NCBI GenBank assembly: GCA_021287165.1
Contig: JAJTAY010000030.1
Coordinates: 1-58,754 of the forward strand
Length of the DNA: 58,754 nt
DNA from: Bacteroidia bacterium
Lineage (GTDB): Bacteria > Bacteroidota > Bacteroidia > Bacteroidales > F082
Reading direction: 5' to 3'
The position numbers were made by a program, and so were the translations under genes. Positions 1 to 8,552 of the stretch are shown here, in pieces. The notes under the pieces were generated by a model that saw nothing but the letters and a program-made list of their open reading frames with translations, had not been told where the DNA came from and ran no database searches. Position 1 is the stretch's first letter, and each line of letters starts with the position of its first letter.

Positions 1-43
1 CTTTTTGTTCAGTTGGGTTCTATAGTATTATTTGTAAACAGCA

Positions 44-73
44 ATAAAAAAGCCAGTCCATAACGGGCTGGCT
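44..73 (-). terminator. Rho-independent terminator of the S46 peptidase gene
   Basis: A 9-bp stem (51-59 with 65-73, one G-T wobble) encloses a 5-nt loop. Read on the minus strand it is followed by six T residues (plus-strand A run 45-50). It lies about 30 nt past the peptidase stop codon. The plus-strand side also has a short T run, so it may work in both directions. Bases 1-43 show no gene. Confidence 0.75.
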
Positions 74-104
74 TTCAGGGTTATTCGGGTTTTTATTTAA
101 ATAC

Positions 105-2282
105 TCAGGGTTTTATCAGTTCACCGTTTTTATAAATAACCAGTTCGTCCATGATGTGCCGTGCACCGGCAAATTTATCCACGATAAGCAGCACATAGCG
201 TATATCGACGCTGATGGTGCGCTGAAGTTCAGGTTCGTAGGCAATGTCGCCGCTCATGGCTTCCCAGTTGCCATCGAAGGCGCAACCGATGAGCCTGCCC
301 TGGCCATCGAGTACAGGGCTTCCCGAGTTTCCGCCGGTGATGTCATGGTTAGTGAGGAAGTTGACTGTCATGCTGCCATCGGGATTGCCATAAATGCCAT
401 AATCGCCGTTCAGGATCATGGTTTTAAGCTTTTCGGGCACTTCAAACTCCCAGGTGCTGGGGTCTTCCTTTTCGAGTATGCCTTTGGTGGTGGTGATGTA
501 GTTGTAGTGTACGGCATCGGCGGGATAATAATCCTGCACCGTTCCATAGGTTAAGCGCATGGTGCGGTTAGCATTAGGATAGAAAGTGCGCTCGGGATAG
601 AGGGTCTTAAGGCCGGCCACAAACAGCCTGTTGCCCTGGCGCAGGCGTGCATTGGGTTCGGTTGTGGCCTGCTGCAACTTCTGGTTTACTTCGTTGAAGG
701 CACGAGCAAGCATAAAGGCCGGATCGGCGGCCAGTTGTTTTACCGAAGGTTTTTGCAGGAAAGCCTCGGCTTTAGCGGCTGTGGCAAAGTTTGAACGGGC
801 AAATACTTCGGCGGCAAGGGAGGCAAAATTGCCCTTATGTTTTTTTACCATGCTTTCGAGCTGTGCAGGCCTGAATTCAGGGGCCACATCGTTGTGATAC
901 ATCTCCAGCATGCGGGCCAGCATGTTTTGCTCCACCTGAAGGTCGTAGTTCTTGTAAGCGGCTTCCAAACCCGATTTCAGGCGGTCGGTTTCCTTTTTAA
1001 TGGCTTCGGCATCCTGGGGCTTGGCTGCAAGCAATTCGTTTAGCCTGTTGTAACGACCGGCAAGACTCAGGATATCGGAACCCGACATGATGGCCTCCAC
1101 CATATACCAGCGGGCGAGGTTGTAGTTAGCCAACTCCTCATAAGCCTTTTCGATCATGGGGAGTGCCTGGCCAAACTGTGCCTTCCATTCGGGATTTGTG
1201 GCCATTCTGGCCTTGAAATCAGCTTCTATGGCCAACTTCTTTACCACCACATTAAGGCGTTTGAGGCCACGGGTCTGACCAATGAAGTATTTCCAATAGT
1301 TCGAAACGCCGGCATATTTGCTGGCATATTGCAGCCTCACCTTGGGCGATGCCTCCATGCCTTCGTCCATGATGCGCAGCTTTTCCTGTCTGATTTTTAC
1401 GCGTGTGGGGTTGGTTTCGTCGATAGCCATACGCACGCCCCAGGAGGTGAGGTAACGATCGGTGCTGCCGGGATTGCCCATGATCATGGCGAAGTCGTCC
1501 TTCTTCACCCCATCGAGCGAAATGGGCAGAAAATGACGTGGTGTATAGGGTTTATTGTCCTTGCTGTAGGCAGCCGGTTTGTTGTCGGGGCCGGCATATA
1601 CCCTGAAAATGGAAAAATCACCTGTTTGCCTTGGCCACATCCAATTGTCGGTATCTGCACCGAATTTGCCTATCGACTCGGGCGGCGTACCTACAAGCCT
1701 CACATCGCGAAACACCTCGTAAACAAGCAGATAATACGTGTTGCCTTCGAAGTACTCGCTCACCGAAGCGGTAAAATGCGTGCCTTCGGTAGCGGCCTTT
1801 TCGATGGTTGTGCTGTTTTTGCGGATGATATCGGCGCGTTCTTTTTCGGATGTGGCAGGTCCTACACCCACCAATACTTTATCCGTCACCTCTTCCATAC
1901 GGATCAGGAAAGTCACTGTCAATCCGTTGATGGGAATTTCTTCCTGCAGCGAGCCAGCCCAGAAACCGTTGCGCAGATAATCGTTCTCAACAGTACTTAC
2001 GCTCTGTATGGCACCATAGCCACAGTGGTGGTTGGTGAGAATGAGCCCCTGAGGCGAGATGATTTCGCCGGTGCAACCGCGGCCAAAAATGACGATGGCA
2101 TCCTTGAGGCTTGGGTTGGTTTCGCTGTACAGCTGACCGGCGGTGAGTTTGAGGCCGAGCCTCTGCATATCGGCCATATTGAGCTTCTCGGCCTGTTTGG
2201 GAATCCACATGCCCTCGTCGGCCCTGGCCGGAACAGCAATCAGGTAAGCCGACCACAACAAAATGAGTAGTAATCGTTTCAT
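105..2282 (-). CDS. S46 family dipeptidyl peptidase, DPP7-like
   Basis: A secreted serine dipeptidyl peptidase of 725 residues, close to the usual ~710-720 of family S46. These enzymes remove dipeptides from peptide N-termini in the periplasm and are typical of Bacteroidota peptide catabolism. The start chosen gives a clean signal peptide (MKRLLLILLW... cut near AVPARA-DE); a longer in-frame start would bury it. Visible catalytic elements are TNHHCGY (His86), the GDFSIFR segment (Asp221) and GNSGSPV (Ser653). Eighteen residues after the Ser is Gly671, in FDGNWE. In P. gingivalis DPP11 the equivalent position is Arg673, which selects acidic P1 residues; Gly is the DPP7 state, so broad or hydrophobic P1 preference is inferred. 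A -7 element TAGTTTTG lies 25 nt upstream. It appears to be a single-gene unit. Confidence 0.95.
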   Translation of the reverse strand: MKRLLLILLWSAYLIAVPARADEGMWIPKQAEKLNMADMQRLGLKLTAGQLYSETNPSLKDAIVIFGRGCTGEIISPQGLILTNHHCGYGAIQSVSTVENDYLRNGFWAGSLQEEIPINGLTVTFLIRMEEVTDKVLVGVGPATSEKERADIIRKNSTTIEKAATEGTHFTASVSEYFEGNTYYLLVYEVFRDVRLVGTPPESIGKFGADTDNWMWPRQTGDFSIFRVYAGPDNKPAAYSKDNKPYTPRHFLPISLDGVKKDDFAMIMGNPGSTDRYLTSWGVRMAIDETNPTRVKIRQEKLRIMDEGMEASPKVRLQYASKYAGVSNYWKYFIGQTRGLKRLNVVVKKLAIEADFKARMATNPEWKAQFGQALPMIEKAYEELANYNLARWYMVEAIMSGSDILSLAGRYNRLNELLAAKPQDAEAIKKETDRLKSGLEAAYKNYDLQVEQNMLARMLEMYHNDVAPEFRPAQLESMVKKHKGNFASLAAEVFARSNFATAAKAEAFLQKPSVKQLAADPAFMLARAFNEVNQKLQQATTEPNARLRQGNRLFVAGLKTLYPERTFYPNANRTMRLTYGTVQDYYPADAVHYNYITTTKGILEKEDPSTWEFEVPEKLKTMILNGDYGIYGNPDGSMTVNFLTNHDITGGNSGSPVLDGQGRLIGCAFDGNWEAMSGDIAYEPELQRTISVDIRYVLLIVDKFAGARHIMDELVIYKNGELIKP

Positions 2283-2306
2283 GCTTTGGTGATTAATTGA
2301 AGAACG

Positions 2307-2314
2307 CAAAACTA
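2307..2314 (-). promoter_or_regulatory. Bacteroidota -7 promoter element for the S46 peptidase
   Basis: Minus-strand TAGTTTTG matches TAnnTTTG and would give a leader of about 20 nt to the start at 2282. No convincing -33 TTTG is present at the usual spacing. The rest of the 2283-2581 gap is AT-rich and holds no gene I can support. Confidence 0.5.
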
Positions 2315-2581
2315 ACGAAAAGCGACAATAGCGCCATGACTGGCCAGCAAACGGCATTCTCGACAGGGTTTAAGGGAAACGACCTTAAAGACAAAATAAA
2401 TGTTTTGGAAAAGGCTTCAGTGTTTATTCAATTAATCTTGGTGATTGGCAAATTAGGAGTCAGTAACAAGTTTACGATGAAAAGTAAACAAGTCACCAAA
2501 CACAAAACCCAAAAAAAACAATTCCAAAACCTCTAATTCAACGAATTAATCAAATAAACTCCCGGCATCCAGCGCCCGGCC

Positions 2582-3559
2582 TCACCATCCCAGAATCCAG
2601 GCAAAAATGAGCGGGGCTACGATGGTAGCGTCAGATTCGATGACGAACTTAGGCGTGTTGATATCGAGTTTTCCCCAAGTGATTTTTTCGTTGGGCACTG
2701 CACCCGAGTATGAGCCGTAGCTGGTGGTGGAGTCGGATATCTGGCAAAAGTAGGCCCAAAAAGGCACATCAGTCCACTCGAGGTCCTGATACATCATGGG
2801 CACCACGCAGATCGGGAAATCGCCGGCTATGCCGCCGCCAATCTGGAAAAAGCCAACGCCTTTGCCGGCCGAGTTTTTCCGGTACCAATCCGAGAGCCAC
2901 ACCATGTAGTCGATGCCGCTTTTCATGGTGGTCGATCGGAGCTCGCCTTTGATCACGTAGGAAGCGAAAATGTTGCCCATGGTGGAGTCTTCCCAACCGG
3001 GAACAACGATGGGCAGGTTTTTTTCGGCAGCGGCCAGCATCCAGGAGTTTTTGGGGTCTATTTCGTAGTACTGCTCCAATACGCCTGAAAGCAGCATTTT
3101 GTACATGTATTCATGTGGAAAATAGCGCTCGCCCTTGTCGTCGGCCTCTTTCCAGAGCTTGAAAATGTGTTTTTGAAGCCTACGGAAAGCCTCCTCTTCG
3201 GGAATGCAGGTGTCTGTAACGCGGTTGAAGCCGTTTTCGAGCAATTCCCATTCGTCCTGCGGGCTGAGATCGCGGTAATGAGGAACGCGTTTGTAATGCT
3301 TGTGGGCCACCAGGTTCATCAGGTCTTCCTCAAGGTTGGCGCCTGTGCACGAGATGATTTGCACCTTGTCCTGCCTGATCATTTCGGCCAGCGAGATGCC
3401 CAATTCGGCCGTGCTCATGGCGCCTGCCAGGGTGATCATCATCTTTCCGCCGGCATCCATATGTGCTTCGTATGCTTTGGCAGCATCCATCAGGGCTGCA
3501 GCATTGAAATGACGATAGTGATGCTGCATGAATTGCGAAACAGGTCCTTTGTTGTTCAT
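2582..3559 (-). CDS. Deoxyhypusine synthase family protein (bacterial homologue)
   Basis: A 325-residue cytoplasmic protein of the deoxyhypusine synthase fold. The eukaryotic enzyme transfers the aminobutyl group of spermidine to a lysine of eIF5A, using NAD. The C-terminal block TWGKLD (Lys297), followed by a stretch like human VYADASLVFPLL, matches the active-site region around human Lys329; the NAD-binding glycine region GFFQIGGGIAGDFP is also present. Bacteria lack eIF5A, and bacterial members are thought to move the aminobutyl group to small amines instead, for example giving homospermidine, so a polyamine role is the best inference. The start is the ATG at 3559, 28 nt after the predicted transcription start of a TATCTTTG -7 element; an upstream in-frame Met would overlap that promoter. 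It is monocistronic, between the S46 and asparagine synthetase genes. Confidence 0.9.
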   Translation of the reverse strand: MNNKGPVSQFMQHHYRHFNAAALMDAAKAYEAHMDAGGKMMITLAGAMSTAELGISLAEMIRQDKVQIISCTGANLEEDLMNLVAHKHYKRVPHYRDLSPQDEWELLENGFNRVTDTCIPEEEAFRRLQKHIFKLWKEADDKGERYFPHEYMYKMLLSGVLEQYYEIDPKNSWMLAAAEKNLPIVVPGWEDSTMGNIFASYVIKGELRSTTMKSGIDYMVWLSDWYRKNSAGKGVGFFQIGGGIAGDFPICVVPMMYQDLEWTDVPFWAYFCQISDSTTSYGSYSGAVPNEKITWGKLDINTPKFVIESDATIVAPLIFAWILGW

Positions 3560-3591
3560 GTGATTGATATTCAGACAGGTGAAACTTGCTG

Positions 3592-3599
3592 CAAAGATA
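3592..3599 (-). promoter_or_regulatory. -7 promoter element for the deoxyhypusine synthase homologue
   Basis: Minus-strand TATCTTTG matches TAnnTTTG exactly, 32 nt before the ATG at 3559. It argues against the longer N-terminal extension, which would begin inside the promoter. Confidence 0.55.
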
Positions 3600-3693
3600 G
3601 GTTTTTTAAGCAAATCTTAAGGTACACCTTACCACGGATGCCCTTCGAAAAGCATTCGTGAATAATCAATTCGAAAATTTTGAAAACTGCCGA

Positions 3694-5367
3694 TCAGCCC
3701 TGCTGATACGACTGCACATGCACGCCAGCCACTGCCCTGCCCGAGGGGTCGATGTTTTTTTGCAGCGAAGGGTCCCATGCCAGGGCTTCGGGTGTGCTGC
3801 AGGCCACCGAGGGCACGGAAGGTACGGTGAGTGCCGCCGTTTCGGAGGAGAAATGCTCGCTGTAGATGCTGCGATAAAAGTATTCCTCCTTACTCTGGGG
3901 CGTATTGACAGGAAAGCGGAATCGGGCGCTGGCCATTTGCTCATCGCTCACCTGCTCGTTCACCAGTTTTTTCAGGCTGTCAATCCAATTGTAGCCTACC
4001 CCGTCGGAAAATTGTTCTTTCTGGCGCCAGGCCACTTCGGCAGGCAGATAGTCTTCGAAAGCTTTGCGCAGCACCCACTTTTCGATGCGTCCGTTGCCCG
4101 GCTTTTTGTCGGCCGGATTAAGACGCATGGCCACATCGAGAAACTCCTTGTCGAGGAAAGGCACGCGTCCCTCCACGCCCCAGGCTGCCAGCGATTTGTT
4201 GGCCCGCAAACAGTCGTAGAGGTGAAGCTTGCTCAGCTTACGCACCGTTTCTTCGTGAAATGCCTGAGGATTAGGTGCTTTGTGAAAATAAAGGTAACCG
4301 CCAAATACCTCATCAGCTCCTTCGCCGGAGAGCACCATCTTGATACCCATCGACTTGATCACTCTGGCCATAAGATACATAGGCGTAGAAGCCCGTATGG
4401 TTGTAACGTCGTAAGTTTCGATGTGATAGATGACGTCGCGGATGGCATCGAGGCCTTCCTGAACGGTGTAATGAATTTCGTGGTGCACGGTGCCCAGGTG
4501 GTCGGCCACCTTGCGGGCGGCAGCCAGATCGGGCGAGCCTTCGAGACCTACGGCAAAGCTGTGCAGCCGGGGCCACCATGCAGTTTGCTGGTCGCCGCTT
4601 TCTATGCGCTTGGGTGCAAAACGGCTGGCAATAGCAGAGATGACCGATGAGTCGAGGCCGCCGGAGAGCAATACTCCGTAAGGCACGTCGGACATAAGCT
4701 GGCGGTGTACGGCGGCCTCAAGGGCTTCGCGAAGCACCTGAAGGTCCGTGCTATTGTCTTTTACGGCTTCATATTCGGTCCATTCCCGCATATACCAGCG
4801 CACAAATTGACCTTTCGAGCTGTGATAATAGTGGCCGGGAGGAAAGTTTTCGATGCGATTGCACACCCCTTCGAGCGCCTTAAGCTCGGAGGAGGTGTAG
4901 AAGTTGCCAAACTTATCCCATCCGATGTATAATGGAATAATACCGATATGGTCGCGGGCAATGAGATAGGTATTATTGCGGCTGTCGTATAGTGCAAAGG
5001 CAAAGATGCCGTTGAGCTCATCAAGGAAGTCAACCCCCTTTTCTTCGTATAGGGCAAGGATCACCTCGCAGTCCGACTGGGTGCGGAACTTGTAGGGCCT
5101 TGTGAGCCGGCTGCGCAGCTCCATATGGTTGTATATCTCGCCATTGACGGCCAAAACCACGGTTTTGTCTTCATTGTATAGTGGCTGACCGCCCGAAATT
5201 GGGTCAACAATGGCCAGGCGCTCATGTGCCATGAGCACCTTTTCGCCGGCATAGATGCCCGACCAATCGGGGCCACGGTGCCGCACCTTTTTCGACATAT
5301 CGAGAATCTGCGGCCTCATGGACTGGGCATCAGTTTTCAGATCAAACACACAAACTATTCCGCACAT
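3694..5367 (-). CDS. asnB: Asparagine synthase (glutamine-hydrolysing)
   Basis: AsnB makes asparagine from aspartate, ATP and glutamine in the cytoplasm. The 557-residue length equals the usual AsnB size. The start at 5367 puts MCGIVCVFD at the N-terminus so that Cys2 is the N-terminal nucleophile of the Ntn glutaminase domain; longer starts would block this. RHRGPD, NGEIYNH and the glutaminase core fill residues 1-190. The synthetase domain follows, with the PP-loop SGGLDSS at about 235-241 and SGEGADEVFGGY further on. An in-frame -7 element TATTTTTG precedes it by about 30 nt. It stands alone, 134 nt from the deoxyhypusine synthase homologue. Confidence 0.96.
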   Translation of the reverse strand: MCGIVCVFDLKTDAQSMRPQILDMSKKVRHRGPDWSGIYAGEKVLMAHERLAIVDPISGGQPLYNEDKTVVLAVNGEIYNHMELRSRLTRPYKFRTQSDCEVILALYEEKGVDFLDELNGIFAFALYDSRNNTYLIARDHIGIIPLYIGWDKFGNFYTSSELKALEGVCNRIENFPPGHYYHSSKGQFVRWYMREWTEYEAVKDNSTDLQVLREALEAAVHRQLMSDVPYGVLLSGGLDSSVISAIASRFAPKRIESGDQQTAWWPRLHSFAVGLEGSPDLAAARKVADHLGTVHHEIHYTVQEGLDAIRDVIYHIETYDVTTIRASTPMYLMARVIKSMGIKMVLSGEGADEVFGGYLYFHKAPNPQAFHEETVRKLSKLHLYDCLRANKSLAAWGVEGRVPFLDKEFLDVAMRLNPADKKPGNGRIEKWVLRKAFEDYLPAEVAWRQKEQFSDGVGYNWIDSLKKLVNEQVSDEQMASARFRFPVNTPQSKEEYFYRSIYSEHFSSETAALTVPSVPSVACSTPEALAWDPSLQKNIDPSGRAVAGVHVQSYQQG

Positions 5368-5397
5368 AGGGATTAAGGGTTGTTTTTTACGAAGCCG

Positions 5398-5405
5398 CAA
5401 AAATA
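5398..5405 (-). promoter_or_regulatory. -7 promoter element for asnB
   Basis: Minus-strand TATTTTTG matches TAnnTTTG and predicts a leader of about 25 nt to the ATG at 5367. Confidence 0.5.
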
Positions 5406-6054
5406 ACATTTCAATTATTCATTGATGCCTCAACCATTCATGGTGTTCCTAAACTATTAAGTCGTGCCGACATGGAACTATGGGGCAATCCCAAAAAACA
5501 CCATTGTCCTTATGAATGGCTAACCAATAATTTAAGTCATTGTTTTTCTGTGCTTTAATCGCAGCTTTCTTCTGACAAACAGGACACTACCCCGACAATC
5601 TTGCTGCCCAAAATCGTACATGATATATGCCGGATCATTATCCAAGTGGCTCTTAAAACTAAATTACCCAGGCTAAAGCGATCGGTTCTTTTTTGGGTGC
5701 AGACGGTTGAGAAAAACCATCGGCAGTTTTTTTGGCCTTGGTCGTGCTCAGATACAAATTCGTGCCAAACAGCCCTCTTTAGATTTTGTTAACACTTATA
5801 ACGTTTTTTAACAAAGGTTGAATAATTTCGTTTCAAGGCGTTGTTTTTCTATATATTTGGTTTATAGGTTTTTGCGATATTTTTTTGATTTACATCAATT
5901 TTTTAGCCTCAATAAATCCCTTTTCGATTGATAAAACTTCATGTTTTGCCGGATCGGCAGTTTTTTAAGCTTTGTTAACATTGCATCTGAAAACCGTGGT
6001 ATGACCCATAGTTCATTGAAAAAAGATATTATAACCAAAACAAAACTAATATTT
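5406..6054. other. Long AT-rich divergent intergenic region before the cytochrome cluster
   Basis: About 650 nt without a credible gene, between asnB (minus) and the hexaheme cytochrome (plus). It holds an inverted repeat TTTGTTAA/TTAACAAA (5785-5792 and 5808-5815, 15-nt spacer) and a plus-strand TATATTTG (5852-5859) that could be a -7 element with a leader of about 190 nt, though no clear -33 TTTG sits at proper spacing. Short open frames here have neither motifs nor Bacteroidota-like starts. Confidence 0.4.
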
Positions 6055-7110
6055 ATGAAAAGACAGATTTTCAGACTGAGCGCACTGCTTCTTGTAGGCG
6101 CGATGGCATTTAGCGCTTGCACCAAGGAAGGTCCGATGGGTCTTCCGGGCAAGGACGGCAAGGACGGTAAAGACGGTCGTGACGGTCGCGACGGTGTTGA
6201 CGGCACCGCCGGATGTATTCAGTGCCACGACAACAGCCAGGTAAACTTTGCAATTACCGCACAGTGGGAACGCTCGCTGCATGCTACCGGCGGCTTGTTT
6301 GTACGCAACACCAACACCTGCGCAGGCTGCCACACCAGCCAGGGCTTCCGTGAAATTATCCAGACCGGCAGCGGCAACACTGCAGCAACCATCAACAACC
6401 CGGTACCCCCTAACTGCTACACCTGCCACAACGTTCACACCACCTTTACGCCCGCCGACTGGGGTCTGAGCACTACAGCTAACGTCACCTTCCGTATCGA
6501 TCCCACCAAGTCGCACAACTTTGGTAAAGGCAACCTTTGCGCCACCTGCCACCAGCCACGTTTGCCCAGCCCCATGCCCACCATGGATGGACCAAGCATC
6601 AATATCACCAGCGCAACCTGGGGACCTCACTACGGCACAGCAGCCTCCATCGTAGCCGGCAAAGGCGGATTTGAATTTGGCACCGGCTACACCAACTCAG
6701 CCCACGTTAACGTGATCACACAAAGCTGCGTAGCCTGCCACCTCACCACTGCAAGCGGAATCGACGGCGGCGGACACATGATGAATCTGGGATATACCAC
6801 CAGCACAGGCGCTGCTGCAGTTATTACTACCTCCTGCACCACCTGCCACTCGAATGCTACTGATCTGAACAACCTCATCACAGCCAAAAAAGCTGAGCTT
6901 ACAGCGCTCAAAACACAACTGAGCGACCGCCTTGTTCAGATCGGAATGCTGAATCCCACTACAGGCCGCGTTAATACCGGCACATGGACTTCGGCTCAGG
7001 CAGGTGCTTTCATCAACTACAAACTGGTTAGCGGTGATAAGGGTGCTGCAACACACAACTTCCCCTATGCTAAAAAACTTCTCGAAAACTCGATTGCTGC
7101 CATTCAGTAA
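6055..7110 (+). CDS. Hexaheme c-type cytochrome lipoprotein with collagen-like linker
   Basis: A 351-residue electron-transfer lipoprotein. The chosen start gives a lipoprotein signal with lipobox FSAC (Cys22); the in-frame frame upstream has no signal. Residues 26-53 are nine Gly-X-Y triplets (GPMGLPGKDGKDG...), a short collagen-like segment, running straight into the first heme motif CIQCH at 54. Five more CxxCH motifs follow: CAGCH, CYTCH, CATCH, CVACH and CTTCH. After the last comes a short predicted coiled coil (KKAELTALKTQLSDRL) and a C-terminal THNFPYAKKLLENSI block of the kind that supplies a distal His in multiheme cytochromes. It has no catalytic-type CxxCK motif. It is first in the cytochrome cluster; a hairpin follows the stop. 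Surface exposure on the outer membrane is inferred, not shown. Confidence 0.88.
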   Translation: MKRQIFRLSALLLVGAMAFSACTKEGPMGLPGKDGKDGKDGRDGRDGVDGTAGCIQCHDNSQVNFAITAQWERSLHATGGLFVRNTNTCAGCHTSQGFREIIQTGSGNTAATINNPVPPNCYTCHNVHTTFTPADWGLSTTANVTFRIDPTKSHNFGKGNLCATCHQPRLPSPMPTMDGPSINITSATWGPHYGTAASIVAGKGGFEFGTGYTNSAHVNVITQSCVACHLTTASGIDGGGHMMNLGYTTSTGAAAVITTSCTTCHSNATDLNNLITAKKAELTALKTQLSDRLVQIGMLNPTTGRVNTGTWTSAQAGAFINYKLVSGDKGAATHNFPYAKKLLENSIAAIQ

Positions 7111-7128
7111 TGAAATAATTTCCCGAAC

Positions 7129-7164
7129 GAAATTGAGCAGGGGCATCCGTCTCTGCTCAATTTC
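7129..7164 (+). other. Perfect 12-bp hairpin between cytochrome genes
   Basis: GAAATTGAGCAG (7129-7140) pairs exactly with CTGCTCAATTTC (7153-7164) around a 12-nt loop. It lies 18 nt past the hexaheme stop. No T tract follows, so it may be an mRNA-stabilising or attenuating element rather than a full terminator. Confidence 0.6.
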
Positions 7165-7225
7165 ATGTAAGGAGAAGCTGTTTATCGAAAACTAAAGTAT
7201 TTTCGTCAAAAACATTCAAATACAG

Positions 7226-7627
7226 ATGAAATCATTAAGAATCAATCGTTTCAGGCTGATGTTCGCCGCGCTGGCCATAATGGCATCAGCAGCGATCAGC
7301 TCGTGCCAGTACGAGTTCATTGAACCTGAAAGAATTATTATCGACCCCACGGTGGAAATCAAATTTTCACAGGAAATTGCTCCCATTTTCAGCAACAACA
7401 ACAACTGCACGGCTTGTCACCGCACAGGCGCAACGCCTCCCGACCTGACGGCAGAAAGGGCTTACAATGCCATCGTGCCTTCGCTCATCAATACCACCGA
7501 CCCGGAACAAAGCAGCATCTACTGGCACGCCCATCCCAACTCGACCACACACAGCTGGAAGAAGTATAGCCCTGCCGAAGCGGCGCTCATTCTGGAATGG
7601 ATCAAACAAGGTGCTAAAAACAATTAA
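7226..7627 (+). CDS. Monoheme cytochrome-like lipoprotein
   Basis: A 133-residue protein with a lipoprotein signal ending ISSC (Cys27). One heme motif, CTACH, follows SNNNNCTACH, and the C-terminus EAALILEWIKQGAKNN is the typical last helix of small cytochrome c domains found next to planctomycete- and Bacteroidota-type multiheme proteins. A distal Met ligand is not obvious; the histidines in WHAHPNSTTHSW are candidates. It lies 98 nt upstream of nothing but the hairpin and 11 nt before the DUF5777 gene, so the two are probably co-transcribed. Its role is likely electron transfer at a membrane surface; the partner is unknown. Confidence 0.82.
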   Translation: MKSLRINRFRLMFAALAIMASAAISSCQYEFIEPERIIIDPTVEIKFSQEIAPIFSNNNNCTACHRTGATPPDLTAERAYNAIVPSLINTTDPEQSSIYWHAHPNSTTHSWKKYSPAEAALILEWIKQGAKNN

Positions 7628-7638
7628 TACTGCCTGCC

Positions 7639-8514
7639 ATGAAACAACTGATATTCATCGCCACATTAGTTATTTTCGCCTGCACCAGCCTTAGCGCTCA
7701 GGAAGAACAGGCAGCCAAGCCCAAGGATCGTCCGGTTCGCGCTCCTTTCGAAAGCGGCTATCTGATTGATAACCAAACCACCGTAATCCCTTCGCCCAAA
7801 ACACTGGAGTACATTATCCAGCATAAGTTTGGCACCATGAACAACGGACTGACCGACCTGTTCGGCATCTACGCACCCGGCGCCAACATCCGCATGGGGC
7901 TCAATTATGTACCCTATAAAAACCTGCAACTTGGCTACGGCCTCACCAGGCTAAACATGTACAGCGACTTTTCTGTCAAGTACACCATCCTGGAGCAAAC
8001 CCGGCGCAATACTGTTCCTGTGGCCGTTGGCGTTTATGCAACCATGGCCATCGACGGACGTAACGAAAAGGTTTATGGCAAAAACTACAACTTTGGCAAC
8101 CGTTTTTCCTATTTCAGCCAGCTCATCGTAGGTCGTCGCTTCAACGATTGGCTTTCGGTTCAGGCCAATGCCAGCTTTACCCACTACAACGCTGTGGACT
8201 CGCTCATCGATCATGATAAAATTGCGGTCGGATTCAACGGACGCATTAAATTTTCGCCCCAGTCGAGCATACTTTTTCAGTATGATCAACCCCTGAAAAT
8301 CAAGAGTATCAGTGAACATCGCGAGTTTACCAAGCCCTCAAAACCAAATTTGGGCATCGGTTGGGAAATAAGAACCAGCACCCACGCGTTTCATATATAC
8401 GTTTCTTCAGCCGACGGACTGGTACCGCAGCACAACGCTATGTTCAACCAGAACGACTTTACGAAGGGCGATATGATGTTTGGATTCTCCATCACGCGAT
8501 TGTGGAGCTTTTAA
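7639..8514 (+). CDS. DUF5777-type beta-barrel outer-membrane protein
   Basis: A 291-residue protein with a Sec signal peptide (MKQLIFIATLVIFACTSLSA-QEE). The mature part has alternating polar/aromatic strands and ends in Phe (SITRLWSF), as outer-membrane barrels do. The text around RAPFESGYLIDNQT and TLEYIIQHKFGTMNNG is what I recall of the DUF5777 family, which is found in Bacteroidota next to c-type cytochromes. It contains no heme motif. It sits between a cytochrome lipoprotein and a soluble monoheme cytochrome, so an outer-membrane role in the same electron pathway is likely. At this length a barrel of roughly 12-14 strands is expected, much smaller than MtrB-type sheaths. Confidence 0.8.
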   Translation: MKQLIFIATLVIFACTSLSAQEEQAAKPKDRPVRAPFESGYLIDNQTTVIPSPKTLEYIIQHKFGTMNNGLTDLFGIYAPGANIRMGLNYVPYKNLQLGYGLTRLNMYSDFSVKYTILEQTRRNTVPVAVGVYATMAIDGRNEKVYGKNYNFGNRFSYFSQLIVGRRFNDWLSVQANASFTHYNAVDSLIDHDKIAVGFNGRIKFSPQSSILFQYDQPLKIKSISEHREFTKPSKPNLGIGWEIRTSTHAFHIYVSSADGLVPQHNAMFNQNDFTKGDMMFGFSITRLWSF

Positions 8515-8552
8515 TAAATGAAATGTTTAACCCATACTAAAACTACATAAAA

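Noticed and set aside
1329..2270. A 313-residue plus-strand open frame across the S46 gene
   Set aside because: It is antisense to a clear S46 peptidase with all catalytic motifs, and lacks any motif of its own.
3658..4650. A 330-residue plus-strand frame across asnB
   Set aside because: It opposes asnB, whose sequence is full length with intact motifs; the frame is a shadow of the local codon bias.
6130..6215. The 9-nt periodic repeat as a CRISPR-like or slippage repeat
   Set aside because: It encodes in-frame Gly-X-Y triplets; there are no spacers and no frame change.
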